Positions 32,036 to 43,919 of a DNA stretch of 64,000 bases are shown here, one piece after another; position 1 is the stretch's first letter, and each line of letters opens with the position of its first letter. The position numbers were made by a program, and so were the translations under genes. The notes beneath the pieces were generated by a model that worked only from the letters and a program-made list of their open reading frames with translations, did not search any database and was not told where the DNA came from. The stretch is taken from the NCBI GenBank assembly GCA_032622095.1, contig CP136063.1, forward strand, positions 77,663,980 through 77,727,979, written 5' to 3'. This DNA comes from Siphonodentalium dalli (lineage: Eukaryota > Mollusca > Scaphopoda > Gadilida > Siphonodentaliidae).

Positions 32036-32456
32036 ATTAATAATGCTGAATAGGTCATTGTCGCATGGTTTCTGGCAAAAAGACACCCAGGATCTCTTAA
32101 ACTGTCAAAAAGACACCCAGGATCTCACCGTCTCACTAAACAAAGGGAATTTTTTTTTTGTCGTCTGCTATTAATATTGGGCCAACTATCAAGGATGCGG
32201 AATTGCGCTGTCAGTCAGAATCAAAGCCGAATTAAATTTCGTTGATATTTCACTCCGATCACAAACAAATAATTATCATAATATTAATAGCAGACGACTA
32301 AACAAAATTCCCGTTGTTTGGCGAGACTTGGAGATCCTAGGTGTCTTTTTGACAGTTTACGAGATCCTGGGTGTCTTTTTGACAGTTTAAGAGATCCTGG
32401 GTGTCTTTTTGACAGAAACCATGAGACTATGACCTATTCAGCATTAATAATGCTCT
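32036..32456. mobile_element. Fold-back element with arms of about 140 bp
   Basis: The left arm (about 32,036-32,175) and the right arm (about 32,295-32,456) are inverted copies: AATGCTGAATAGGTCAT at the left end is mirrored at the right, and the inner AATATTAATAGCAGACGAC is mirrored too. Each arm carries tandem CTGTCAAAAAGACACCCAGG units, two on the left and three on the right. No coding capacity. Confidence 0.8.
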
Positions 32457-33559
32457 TAAAATGTGATTACTAACAAAAGTGAACATAAACCTTTATTTTG
32501 ACTCCATCAAATTTGGGGAAAATTGGGTTAGCAAAGTCCTTAAATGGATTTAAATTTGAATCCATTGGCACACTCTGCATGTTCCATCAATTTATTATTA
32601 TATATAGAAAATTTACAGGCATGTTTAACACCTGTATTACTATTAGCCTACGTTAGCCTACTCTTTGCATGAATCCATACACCATAGACCACATCCCTCA
32701 CCCAATCATTGATCAAAGTTTATATTAGCAATAGGCAACCACGGACAAGAATGATAACGCTCCCATTTCTGGAATTCGAAATATGATAACATCACCAGGA
32801 AAACTCAGAGAGCCTGGTGACTTGAATTTGTTCTAATTGCTTGATATTCCAGACAGCAGTAAAATAAATGGGGACAAAAAGTTAGTGTAATCATGTATGA
32901 AATTTCCAACTGTTAAAATTCTTTATAACAGTTGTGACTCCCACCCCCTCAAAATACCTCCATCACCCGATCCCCGTCCCCATCATAATGGGGACAATAA
33001 TTACTAGTTGATATACCAGGCAAAACAAATGGTAACCATGTATTTTAACCTTTACGGTGTAGTGTAATAATGTATGAAATTTCCAACTACATGTGTATTA
33101 ACTTTTTTTTACAAAAGTTGTGAATCATACACACTCAAAATCCAACTTCCACCCCCACCCCACTACACTGTCCCTTCCACTTAAAAACATTCTGGAGATC
33201 ACGTTGGCCACAGGTGTTCAGTTATTATAACCCACGTGTCTTGGACTGTTGCCAAATTCACAGTGCTCCATGCAGAGGGACTGCTTGGACTGTTGCCAAA
33301 TTCACAATGTTAACTGCAGAGAGCTTGTATACACAGCTAAATACACATAAGGTAGGATATATTTGTCACACAGTGCCTTTTTACTTCATTGGTCAGCATT
33401 GGTGAGTATTCCAAATAAGATTCACTTAGGCCTTATATCGTGATGTGATTCCGAAATTTGTTCACTCCAGCCATCACACAGGGTTCATGGAAAGAGTTGG
33501 TTCTATAACTACAAATTCCTGTATAAATTAGGTCAATCTACCACAGTTGGACATACAGT
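32457..33559. other. No gene; short diverged repeats
   Basis: TGTATGAAATTTCCAACT occurs near 32,893 and 33,071, and CTTGGACTGTTGCCAAATTC at 33,240 and 33,287. Nothing coding is supported. Confidence 0.4.
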
Positions 33560-33652
33560 CCCAAAAAATAAGGGTTTAATCAAGTTTATAAATGGGTATC
33601 CCATTATATTGGGATACCCATTCATAAACTTGATTAAACCCTTATTTTTGGG
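33560..33652. repeat. Near-perfect palindrome, 43-44-bp arms, 6-nt loop
   Basis: The left arm begins CCCAAAAAATAAGGGTTTAA and ends GGGTATCCCA (33603). The right arm begins TGGGATACCC (33610) and mirrors it with one or two mismatches. It would extrude as a long hairpin. A diverged 90-bp duplication follows (about 33,653-33,740 and 33,831-33,925). Confidence 0.9.
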
Positions 33653-34203
33653 CATAAGGTATTTTTTGTCAGTAAAACAATCTTAAGTGTCAAAATTTCA
33701 AATGGATCTTGAAAATACATTTTTGTTTTATGGCATATTCAAATGATAGCCTGTTAAAGGGTTATATCACTTTTTAGTGCTCAATTAGCACATAATTTTT
33801 TATTTTTTTTATTTTCGAAGTTCGGCCATATGGTGTTTTTTGTATGTAAAACAACCTAGGTGTCAAATGTTCACATGGATCTTGAGAAAACATTGCTGTT
33901 TTCAAGGCATATTCAAATGAGATGCAATACCTTTTAATGCACAATGAGCTTCTGCTCCCTTCCTTGCAGTATGTGCTCCAACAACTTGTACATGTAGGTA
34001 TATATCGCCTGATCTCTGGAATATTTGGTATCAAAATTTAATCCGTTGACGCGGGGTACAAGCTGTACTGTTTGTATGATCTTCATAAATATCATCATGG
34101 ATGTTGTTATTGAGATAAAGATGGGAATGAGTCATTTTAGGGACATTCGGCCAAAAAACATGGCTGCCAGTGGCCACGTTGCATTTTACACTTAGGATCA
34201 CTA

Positions 34204-34392
34204 CAGTAATGCTCTAAGTAATCGACCTCTTAACCAAAGCAGAATTATGGGTAACTTTTCAGGATTTAGTCGGAAATATGGCTTGTTGCCATTCATCCGA
34301 TGAATGGCAACAAGCCATATTTCCTACTAAATCCTGAAATGTTACCCATAATTCTGCTTTAGTTAAGAGGTTGATTACTTAAGGCATTACTG
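34204..34392. mobile_element. Palindromic TA-type MITE, copy 1
   Basis: A 189-bp element starting CAGTAATGC and ending GCATTACTG. The two halves are inverted copies over about 85 bp, so nearly the whole element is a hairpin. TA precedes it; the right flank is TG. It shares its arm sequence (AGCAGAATTATGGGTAAC, TCAGGATTTAGTCGGAAATA) with copy 2 at 41768. Confidence 0.85.
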
Positions 34393-35010
34393 TGAATCCT
34401 TTGACACACCCTACAGACCATATCCCTGATCTGATCATCACCAAACTTCATATTGAGTATCGGGGTGGCCTAGATGGGAACTCGTCATTTAGGGGTCATT
34501 CGGCAAACAAAATATGGCCGCCAATGGCCAGTTTGGTTTTTACTCTTTGTATCACTAAATATTTCTACAACATCTATTAGCATGTGCTGCATGCCCATCT
34601 GTTGTCAACTATTAAATTATTCCCCTACCTACCGTAAGTTGATCTACAGTGTCATTGACACTTTCAGTAGGTAATTCGGCCAAATATCCTGGCCGCCAGA
34701 AGCCATCAATGAAATTTCTCATGGCTGTTGACATTGGGACATAGATAGGAACGAGTCATTTGAGGGTCATTTGGCCATAAAACGTGTCCACTGTCAGCCA
34801 TAAATCCTTTGACATATCCTACAGACCACATCCCTGATTCGATCGTCACCAAACTTCATATGGATCATCGGGGTGATCTCCAGATGGGAACGAGTCATTT
34901 TGGGGTCATTTACCCAAAAAACATGGTCGTCGGCAGCCATATTGGATTTTACTCTTTACATCATTAATTACTTTGATAGACCCTACATACCACATCCCAG
35001 ATGGTCGACC
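34393..35010. repeat. Diverged tandem pair, about 412-bp unit
   Basis: AATCCTTTGACA...CCTACAGACCA recurs at about 34,391 and 34,803, each followed by CACCAAACTTCATAT and a GATGGGAACKMGTCATTT block. No gene. From 35,011 to 35,405 nothing is recognised. Confidence 0.65.
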
Positions 35011-35405
35011 AATTTGGCCATAGAGTGGTATCCGTCCAAAACACTTTGGACTGACAATTCGACCCATGCGCGAAACCAGAAAAAGATGACTGAGGTTAAC
35101 TATGGAGAAAATATAAACAACCCAATTTGTGATCGGGCTGTATTGCGACAACATATTGATTAAATTAATTCAGTTATATGAATGTGTCAACAAAATAAAA
35201 TTTGGGGAAACTGGTTGGTTGGGGAAACTAAAGAACCATAGGCATAGCCTGAATTAGTTGGAAATTTCATCATCATTTCAATGATTTTCATGCCAAAATG
35301 GCAAATGGAAAATATCAATTACCATATGGAATTCTAAATTTGTAAATGATTCATTGATGCAGTTATTGTTTCCATATATGGCAAGAAACGTGAGCAAAAA
35401 GTTAA

Positions 35406-37244
35406 GGGGGTATGTTTTTGTCCCATGTAGAAAGCCTTGATACAGAGCGGGACAAGCGTTACAGAAGCTGACAAATATGTTTTTATTTCTCATCGTTATC
35501 TGCGTCCCAGTAGTAACCCTTGATACAGAGCGATACAAGCGTTACAGCAGTTAAAAAATCGTTTTTATTTATCATCGTTATCTGCGTCCCAGTAGTAACC
35601 CTTGATACAGAGTGATACAAGCGTTACAGCTGTTAAAATATCGTTCTTAATTCCATTGATTATCTGCGTCTCAGTAGTAACCCTTGATACAGAGCGATAC
35701 AAGCGTTACAGCAGTTAAAAAATCGTTTTTATTTCTCATCGTTATCTGCGTCCCAGTAGTAACCCTTGATACAGAGCGATACAAGCGTTACAGCAGTTAA
35801 AAAATCGTTTTTATGTCTCATCGTTATCTGCGTCCCAGTAGTAACCCTTGATACAGAGCGATACAAGCGTTACAGCAGTTAAAAAATCGTTTTTATTTCT
35901 CATCGTTATCTGCGTCCCAGTAGTAACCCTTGATACAGAGCGATACAAGCGTTACAGCAGTTAAAAAATCGTTTTTATTTCTCATCGTTATCTGCGTCCC
36001 AGTAGTAACCCTTGATACAGAGCGATACAAGCGTTACAGAATCTTCCAGAGTTGATTTTATTTCTAGTGATTATCTGCGTCCCAGTAGTAACTCTTGATA
36101 CAGAGCGATACAAGCGTTACAGAATCTTACAGAGTTGATTTTATTTCTAGTGATTATCTGCGTCCCAGTAGTAACCCTTGATACAGAGTGATACAAGCGT
36201 TACAGCAGTTAAAAAATCGTTTTTATTTCCAGTGATTATCTGCGTCTCAGTAGTAACCCTTGATACAGAGCGATACAAGCGTTACATCAGTTAAAATATC
36301 GTTTTTATTTCTCATCGTTATCTGCGTCCCAGTAGTAACCTTTGATACAGAGCGATACAAGCGTTACAGCAGTTAAAAAATCGTTTTTATTTCCAGTGAT
36401 TATCTCCGTCCCAGTAGTAACCCTTGATACAGAGCGATACAAGCGTTACAGCAGTTAAAAAATCGTTTTTATTTCTCGTCGTTATCTGCGTCCCAGTAGT
36501 AACCCTTGATACAGAGCGATACAAGCGTTACAGAAGTTTAAGAATCGTTTTTATTTCTAGTGATTATCTGCGTCCCAGTAGTAACCCTTGATACAGAGCG
36601 ATACAAGCGTTACAGAAGTTTAAGGAATCGTTTTTATTTCTCATCGTTATCTGCGTCCCAGTAGTAACCCTTTATACAGAGCGATACAAGCGTTACAGAA
36701 TTTTAAGGATTCGTTTTTATTTCTAGTGATTATCTGCGTCCCAGTAGTAACCCTTGATACAGAGCGATACAAGCGTTACAGCAGTAAAAGAATCGTTTTT
36801 ATTTCTAGTGGTTATCTGCGTCCCAGTAGTAACCCTTGATACAGAGCGATACAAGCGTTACAGCAGTTAAAGAATCGTTTTTATTTCTAGTGGTTATCTG
36901 CGTCCCAGTAGTAACCCTTGATACAGAGCGATACAAGCTTTACAGCAGTTATAGAATCGTTTTTATTTCTAGTGGTTATCTGCGTCCCAGTAGTAACCCT
37001 TGATACAGAGCGATTCAAGCGTTACAGCAGTTAAAGATTCGGTTTTATTTCTCATCGTTATCTGCGTCCCAGTAGTAAGTTAGTAACCCTTGCGTTACAG
37101 CAGTTAAAGAATCGTTTTTATTTCTAGTGATTATCTGCGTCCCAGTAGTAACCCTTGATGCAGAGCGATACAAGCGTTACAGAATCTTACAGAGTTGATT
37201 TTATTTCTCATCGTTATCTGCGTCCCAGTAGTAACCCTTGATAC
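35406..37244 (+). repeat. 82-bp satellite array, about 22 copies
   Basis: CCCTTGATACAGAGCGATAC recurs every 82 bp (for example 35,681, 35,763, 35,845). The unit also holds AAGCGTTACAG, AATCGTTTTTATTTC and TTATCTGCGTCCCAGTAGTA. The most variable part is the short stretch after GTTACAG. The array resumes for one partial unit at 40,200-40,240, beyond the inserted element. Confidence 0.95.
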
Positions 37245-40199
37245 TAGTGGAGTCGCTTAACCCACAATAATGGAAGAATCGTTCACTTCCGGATAGAAGC
37301 ACCAAACTTCGCACATATATTATCCACTATATCCCTGATCTTAATCCAGCTGGTTTCAGCTTTCGGTTAAGTGGAACCCGTTGAATTCAAGGTGGCGCCC
37401 AAGATAGCCGCCGTTTTTCAGACGGGTCACTAAATCAGTTTGTTGCAAATTATAGTGAGACAGTCTTGTCATATGTATACAAATGTATACATTTTTGTGA
37501 ACATAAGATAAAATGCCACCATTATAGGGTAAAATTGGAACTCACCGTCCAAGATGGTCCTCAAAATGGCAGCTGGAAGTGGAAATTTTTGATGTTTTTC
37601 TCTAGTATCTTTAAGATCAGTTTATGCTGTTTGGTACTGGTTGATAATTGTGACTTTATGTTGGATTTTTCATGTTAACTGATCATTGGAGCAATGAAAT
37701 ATGCCATTCATGGTGTCAGAAACCCTTCTGATTCCTCAAAAATTCGATTTTACAGAAAGCGGTATAAAATGTTACCAAAAATCACCATTGGGATTTCTAG
37801 TCATATTTCATCAAGAAATAGGCAGAACTGTTAAATTTTAGTGAAGCATTCCATTTCTTATGGATATTCCAACCCTTTAGTACCAAAATTGTCACTCTGG
37901 TTCAAAATGGCTGCAAAAATGGCGCCCAAAATGGCAGCCGAAAGTGGAAAATTTGATTTGTTTTCTCTAATATCTTTAAGATCAGTTTATGCTGTTTGGT
38001 ACTGGTTGAGAATTGTGACTTTATGTTGTATTTGCATGTTAACTGACCATTGGAGCAATGAAATATGCCATTCATGGGATCATAAACGCTTCTGAACCCT
38101 CAAATATTCGATTTTACAGAAAGCGGTATAAAATGTTACCAAAAATCACCATTGGGATTTCTAGTCATATTTCATCAAGAAATGGGCATAACTGTGCAAT
38201 TTTAGTGAAGAATTCCATTTTTTTATGCATATTCCAACTCATTAGTACAAAAATTGTCACTTTGGCTCAAAATGGCTGAAAAAATGGCGGCCAAAATGGC
38301 AGCTGGAAGTAGAAAATTTGATTTGTTTTCTCTAATATCTTTAAGATCCGTTTATGCTGTTTGGTACTGGTTGAGAATTCTCACTTTATGTTGTACTATT
38401 CATGTTAACTGACCATTGGAGCAATGAAATATGCCATTCATGAAGTCAAAAACCCTTCTGATCTCTCAAAAATTCGATTTTACAGAAAGCGGTATAACAT
38501 TTTCCCAAAATTACCATTGTGAATTCTAGTCACATTTCATCAATAAATGGGCAGAACTGTGCAATTTTAGTGAAACATTCCATTTATTATGCATATTCCA
38601 ACTCATTGGTTCCAAAATTGTCACTTTGGCTCAAAATGGCTGCAAAAATGGCGGCCAAAATGGGGAAAATGGTAAATATTGCCCATGCTGCGTGCCATGC
38701 AATCACATACAAGTTGTGGTTGATGACAAAGTTTGACTATTATGTGTTATATAGATTGAATACTAACATTTCTTATGCACCCAACAAGTTAATTTTTCAT
38801 ATATTTCCCAAACATTATTCTGTATGATCATGAATGGGGTGTAGAGCTATATATAGAGTGATTATACGGTCGTGGCGTAGAAGTATACATGCATGGTGAC
38901 TTGTGACTATATAGTCAAGTGCGTGGTGTACGGTTATACCTAAATATGGCTGTACGGTCATGGATGAAGTGTGTGTGTAAAAAAAACTAGTGGCTACATG
39001 GTCATTTATGTGGTGTTAATACCGTGTTATGTATATATGGAGCGAGTGTATGGTCATGGGTGGGTTGTACATGTGTAAATTTGGGTGGGTATCGCTTTAC
39101 ACAATAACTCAGGGACATGTTAATCGATATAGAGGTAATGTCAGAGAGTTCTACATCCTGATGGTGGTTTATATGCACAATGGGGGGGAAACGGGTTCCT
39201 GACATTAGTCATTCAATGCCAATGAGCCACAATTTTATTGTCGTAGCCTCATAATAATGCCCCTTTCAGTTCAGCTTCAATGTGCTCTCCATTTCTGTAC
39301 AAAAAACATGGTCAGAATCCCAAAAGAAGTTTTTGGCAAAATTCCGTACTACATCGTTTATAATTAATTTTTCATGCCTCATAAATAACATGGTTAATAC
39401 AAAGTGAGTCACAATTTGCTACATTTTCTGAACATCAGAGAATAATATTCAGGATATATATGAAAAATAATTTGTTTTACCAAATTTGGTTGCCATTTTG
39501 CAAACCATCTTGAGTAATTTTGTCAAAAAACAGATAAGTGTGACCCATTTAAGACAGATCAAAACAATACACACCTCGATACCATTTTACTTGAAAAAAT
39601 TGTCTTAACCTAAAAGGTTAATTTTTTTCCGATTTTGATGTCAAGTTTGTGATAGAAAAATCCAATAATTCTGGTAATTTCCGTGTTTAAAATAGTAACA
39701 ATTAACCAAGGTACATCAGAAATGGTAGTATTTAATATCTACAAGACAGAATAGTCATTTTTCATCAACCACAACTGTTATGCGGCTGCGTTACTCGCTG
39801 GGGCAATATTTACATTTTTCCATATTCTGGCTGCCATTTTGGCTGCCATTTGAAAGATATTAGTGAAAAAACGTAATTTTTTTTATTCTGGCGTCCATTA
39901 TGGCGGCCATTTTGGATTATCATAGACAAATTGAATGTGAGTACAAAGGCGGACATCCATGCTATCGCGTCGACAATCTCCAATGTCTATATATCATTTA
40001 ATATAGCCATTATATTCGATACAAAATAGATACTCCATAATCTCAAATTTTCGAAATATCAAGGTCAATTTGAAGGTCAAGGGGTCACCAGAAACCTGGA
40101 ACTAGCTAACTGGTTGATGAGGACCACATACCCAACCAACCCTGAAAGTTTCATGCTTCTATCCAAAAGTGAACGATTTTTCGTTAAGCGACTCCACTA
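37245..40199. mobile_element. 2,955-bp inverted-repeat element inserted in the 82-bp satellite
   Basis: The left end TAGTGGAGTCGCTTAAC is the exact reverse complement of the right end GTTAAGCGACTCCACTA. TAC flanks both sides (37242-37244 and 40200-40202), and removing the element with one TAC restores the satellite word CTTGATACAGAGCG. A second, inner inverted match (AAATATTGCCC ... GTTGTGGTTGATGA) lies at about 38,668-38,730 and 39,755-39,815. No transposase frame is present. A 3-bp duplication is unlike Tc1/mariner; the superfamily is not assigned. Confidence 0.9.
37566..38690. repeat. 363-bp tandem repeat inside the inserted element, about 3 copies
   Basis: ATGGCAGCYGRAAGTRG recurs at about 37,566, 37,930 and 38,293, and the following ATCTTTAAGATC, TATGCTGTTTGGTACTGGTT and GATTTTACAGAAAGCGGTAT blocks repeat in order. 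Only the left arm carries them. The runs of AAAATGGCNGC give short open frames that are not genes. Confidence 0.9.
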
Positions 40200-40240
40200 T
40201 ACAGAGCGATACAAGCGTTACAGAAGTTAAACAATCGGGC
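40200..40240 (+). repeat. 82-bp satellite, resumed after the insertion
   Basis: TACAGAGCGATACAAGCGTT continues the satellite word interrupted at 37244. The array ends within this unit. Confidence 0.9.
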
Positions 40241-41767
40241 AGGTCATAGGATTGGCGCATATTTCATCAGATGACTTAAATTATGAGCAATAAAGAGCGT
40301 TTAATATAAATTGTGCAAAAAAAACTAAATTGACTGAATGTCTTGGTGTATGTGAAGTTGCCCTCAAATGACTTAAAGGAATTGTTTGAGGTAATGAATT
40401 GGCAATTATAAATAGGTCCTAATCAACTCAAAAGATAGATGTAACGTCATATAATAGGTGCAGTTTGCCCCAAAATAATAATTATTTGAAATGACTTGAA
40501 GTGCCACTAATAAATTAAGCATTAATAGTGGGGCGGACAGATGACACAATCGTGCATTTTATGGTAAAAGCACCAAACTTGACACGCATGTACTACATAT
40601 AAAAATAAGACATTTTTGATATCATGCCAAGCTGGAGAATGCCCATGGTTGCCATGGCAACCGTTTTGACAACAAATCTTGTTTTTCTCTCAATCCCAAC
40701 AAGTATGCATCGTTATGACTCAGTTTCTGATCGAAAAACAATGTTTTATGTACCTATTTGTACTGAAAAGGGATCAGGCTATATATCCATTGACTCATGT
40801 GTCCGTTATAGTTGGGTAGAATCAAAATGGCGGATAAAATGGCTGCCATTTGTTTGAAAGTCCCTAGTATTGGCTGCGTGTATCGACATTTTATTGAGAT
40901 GTGTGTACATTTTTTATTATAAAATGTACATTGACAAGAAAATATAAACTGATAAATCACTCTGTATATATATATAACAATTCTAAGGATTGCAAAACAA
41001 AAATTATAGGCCAGAAGATGATGGAATAGCGTAAATATAATGCAAAGAAAAAACAGTGGGTTGTTTGTTTTGATTACTATAATTGATGGTTACAATGGCA
41101 CGAGAAGCATTTCTATGATATAAAACTATCTGAAAGTTGATTATGACAATCTTCCGCGTTAACTTTATAGCATATAATTTTAGCGAGTGTGTGTGGACAA
41201 TATTGGTCTTGTACACAACTGCTTGGCAACCGTTGCTATGGAGCTACCCGATTACCTTTGTGCAGCTATAATAACACTTACTCACAATTTGACAAGCTGC
41301 TAATCATTGTGGTATTATATGCGCAACATACAAGTACCGCAAAGTTTACATATTTATGATATTAACTATAATTCTTCAAAATAGAGGTAAGCAAATGTTT
41401 GTATTACGAGCGTAGGTGCGAATTATGTGCGACAAGGTATGATATGAATTGTTTACATTTGCAATAGCAATATCGTGAGATATATGTAATTCCCTATATA
41501 GTTGTTATACAACTGAAGTGTGCTAAAAAAATTGATTCTAATATATTATGAGAATCAATCATGCAATAACTCGTGGCATTTCGCCGCTCCAATATAGGAT
41601 AAAACAGTCGAAGACACTCATTCTGCGATAAGTGGCATTCAAGAATGTGCAATGGATAGTCAAGTGTGAATAATTCATGACAAATCGCCAGTCAATTCTG
41701 CTAGTTGTGTGAACGCACCCTAAATAGTTGGAAAAACTTGCATACATGTCACTTTTGGCAACACTTA
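40241..41767. other. No gene; one copy of a dispersed motif
   Basis: The block GTGGGGCGGACAGATGACA then GTGCATTTTATGGTAAAAGC and CACCAAACTTGACA lies at 40,530-40,600. An inverted copy lies at 47,330-47,400. Nothing coding is supported. Confidence 0.45.
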
Positions 41768-41923
41768 CAGTAATGCCTTAAGTAATCGACATCCTAACCA
41801 TAGCAGAATTATGGGTAACTTTCAGGATTTAGTCGGAAATATGGATATTTATTTCCGACTAAATCCTGAAAATTACCCATAATTCTGATGTGGTTAAGGG
41901 GTCGATTACTTAGGGCATTACTG
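41768..41923. mobile_element. Palindromic TA-type MITE, copy 2
   Basis: A 156-bp element, CAGTAATGCC...GGCATTACTG, flanked by TA on both sides (41766-41767 and 41924-41925). The arms pair almost completely. It is a shorter-loop relative of 34204-34392. Confidence 0.9.
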
Positions 41924-42046
41924 TATTTGCAATTGCAACTGCATAGAGCAGTACAGCGTAATGATGCCCTCGAGAATTTGCAATTGTTTTTGCATCCATT
42001 CTTGCAACCACGTCGCAATAGTTCTTGGCAACCTTTGGATGCTCCA

Positions 42047-42366
42047 GGATTGATTGGTTGATTGATTAATTGATTTGGGGTTCATTGTCGCTTTAGCAAC
42101 TAAGGCCATATCATGACATTGCCAGTTTTAGTGGTGGAGGAAATCCGCACACTTGCGACTAATCTAACAGTGATTTCAATGGCTGATAAACTCGTCAACC
42201 ATGCGCAGCAAACCACCGGCCATCGGCGAGTAACTGGTAACTCCACCAGATAACGATTTCGAGCTACAAAGTCCACGACGGAAACATGAGGATTTTAACC
42301 CTTATCGCCAGCGCTGGAGGGCGAAACGGCTTGGAGTTGTACCCCTACCCGATTGAGCCACCGAGG
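42047..42366 (-). mobile_element. tRNA-derived SINE, copy 2 (full length)
   Basis: Read on the minus strand the element starts GGGGCCTCGGTGGCTCAATC, a tRNA-like head with box A TGGCTCAATCGG. A box B-like GGTTAAAATCC follows about 70 nt on. The central domain is shared with 6376-6690, and the 3' end is made of AATCAATC repeats. It would be transcribed by RNA polymerase III and mobilised by a LINE in trans. The (AATC)n tail suggests the partner LINE has that 3' end. Confidence 0.85.
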
Positions 42367-43919
42367 CCCCGGATGCTCCAGGAAGATCGGTCCATGTCAC
42401 ACTCCAACTTTCTTCATAGTAGCCTGTCATTTGTATAAAAAAAATGGGTTTCGTAAACAAAATTGGGGATTTTGTGCAATGTATACGTAGTTAATCGTAA
42501 ATCCCATATACTGGAGACATTGGAAACCATTGTTGATAAGCTTCTTATCGATTAGTAGCCTAAAAAATGGCGTTACCATAGCAACAGTGTGTGGTTTCTG
42601 AGAATTCTGGAAAATGATCATATGTGAATTATTTTAGTGACAACGGTGGACTTGTTGGTGGATATGGTTATATAATAATACTTGCATGCATACATTCTCC
42701 AAGACGAACCTCCAGCACTGATCTCAAGAGTCAAGGTGACTATGAAAGGTCAAGTGTTTTATCATTTCATGTGATATTATTTGTCTTTATGAGGAACCTT
42801 TCTCAATTTATTGCATGATATTGATATTTTGTTACATACTGGAGATCATAGCCTTTATTTTGAGACACATATCTTATCCATAGCTGATTATTACTTGTGT
42901 GAGAGATTTTACGAAACATGTCACCAGGCCAATTGGCGACCCTTAAACTTAGAAATTGCTCTTCCCGATAGACAATGGCCACACCATTAGTTGGGTGGAA
43001 AGAGGACACAATCGTCAATTTTATGGGGATAAAATATGATCCGAATAACGTACACCGTTGGCATGGCAACCATTTTGGTGAATTACCTGTTGTTTGTCAT
43101 ACTCTATCCATTATGTATTGCTAATGACCAGAAACCTCATAAAAATTGTTCGCTGTGCATCTATTTTGATTGGGTCATATACTTGTAAGAACATATAAAT
43201 TTTATATATGGGTAGATTCAAAATGCTATCCCCAACAGTATGGTAATAGGACGCATGTACGCCAATAAAAATAATAATATATATTTAACAACAGTTGAGC
43301 ATCGATGTTTTTATTTATTTCCAGATATTGTCGTAGAACAGGGATCAGTTTAGTTGAAGTGCTTTAAAGTTGTCGCCCTGGGATTACTCAAGTACACAAT
43401 TTAAAATCCATATCTCAGGTAAAACATCCGCTTTGCGAGAACAATGGCCCTTTTGTTTCTGTTTGACTGCTTTGAAAAATTCGACTGACTGAACACTGGG
43501 AAAGGATAGTTGAACACTATTTCAATAGAACACAAACATTATATGTAAGACAGACGTATAGAGAGAGATAATATAGAGTGAAAGACAAGGTATATAGATG
43601 GAGAATGGGGAGAGAGCGCGGGAAGGGAATGATGCTTCTTTTATATTTATATTTTGTCTGATAGATATATAGGGTTATTGTTATTAATTTCGGCGTAATG
43701 GTTGCGTGTTTTGAATGGTTTAAGTGATTAAGCCTCAAGAGGAATCAGATTGTATTACTTGTTGTGCTTATCAAATAAGCCCATCTGCAGTCATAAACTA
43801 TTGTATTGGTGTTGGGGTCCTTCTTCGTAAAATGTTGGTACATGTGTAAGAAACAAGTATATTATAACGGTATATTTTGAAGGGGAGTTACTTGTTTGTC
43901 CGATAATGTAGCCTCAAGA
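42367..43919. other. No recognisable gene
   Basis: A diverged GACACAATCG...GGCATGGCAACCATTTTG block at about 42,990-43,075 is related to 40,550-40,670. No other signal was found. Confidence 0.4.

Noticed and set aside
35406-37244. CRISPR-like array
   Set aside because: Regular 82-bp units without distinct unique spacers, in an animal genome; it is an ordinary satellite.
37841-38827. Short ORFs with repeated K-M-A-A-K motifs
   Set aside because: They are translations of AAAATGGCNGC runs inside the 363-bp transposon repeat.
40624-40857. 77-codon plus-strand ORF
   Set aside because: It overlaps the dispersed GCCATGGCAACC repeat and lacks any domain.
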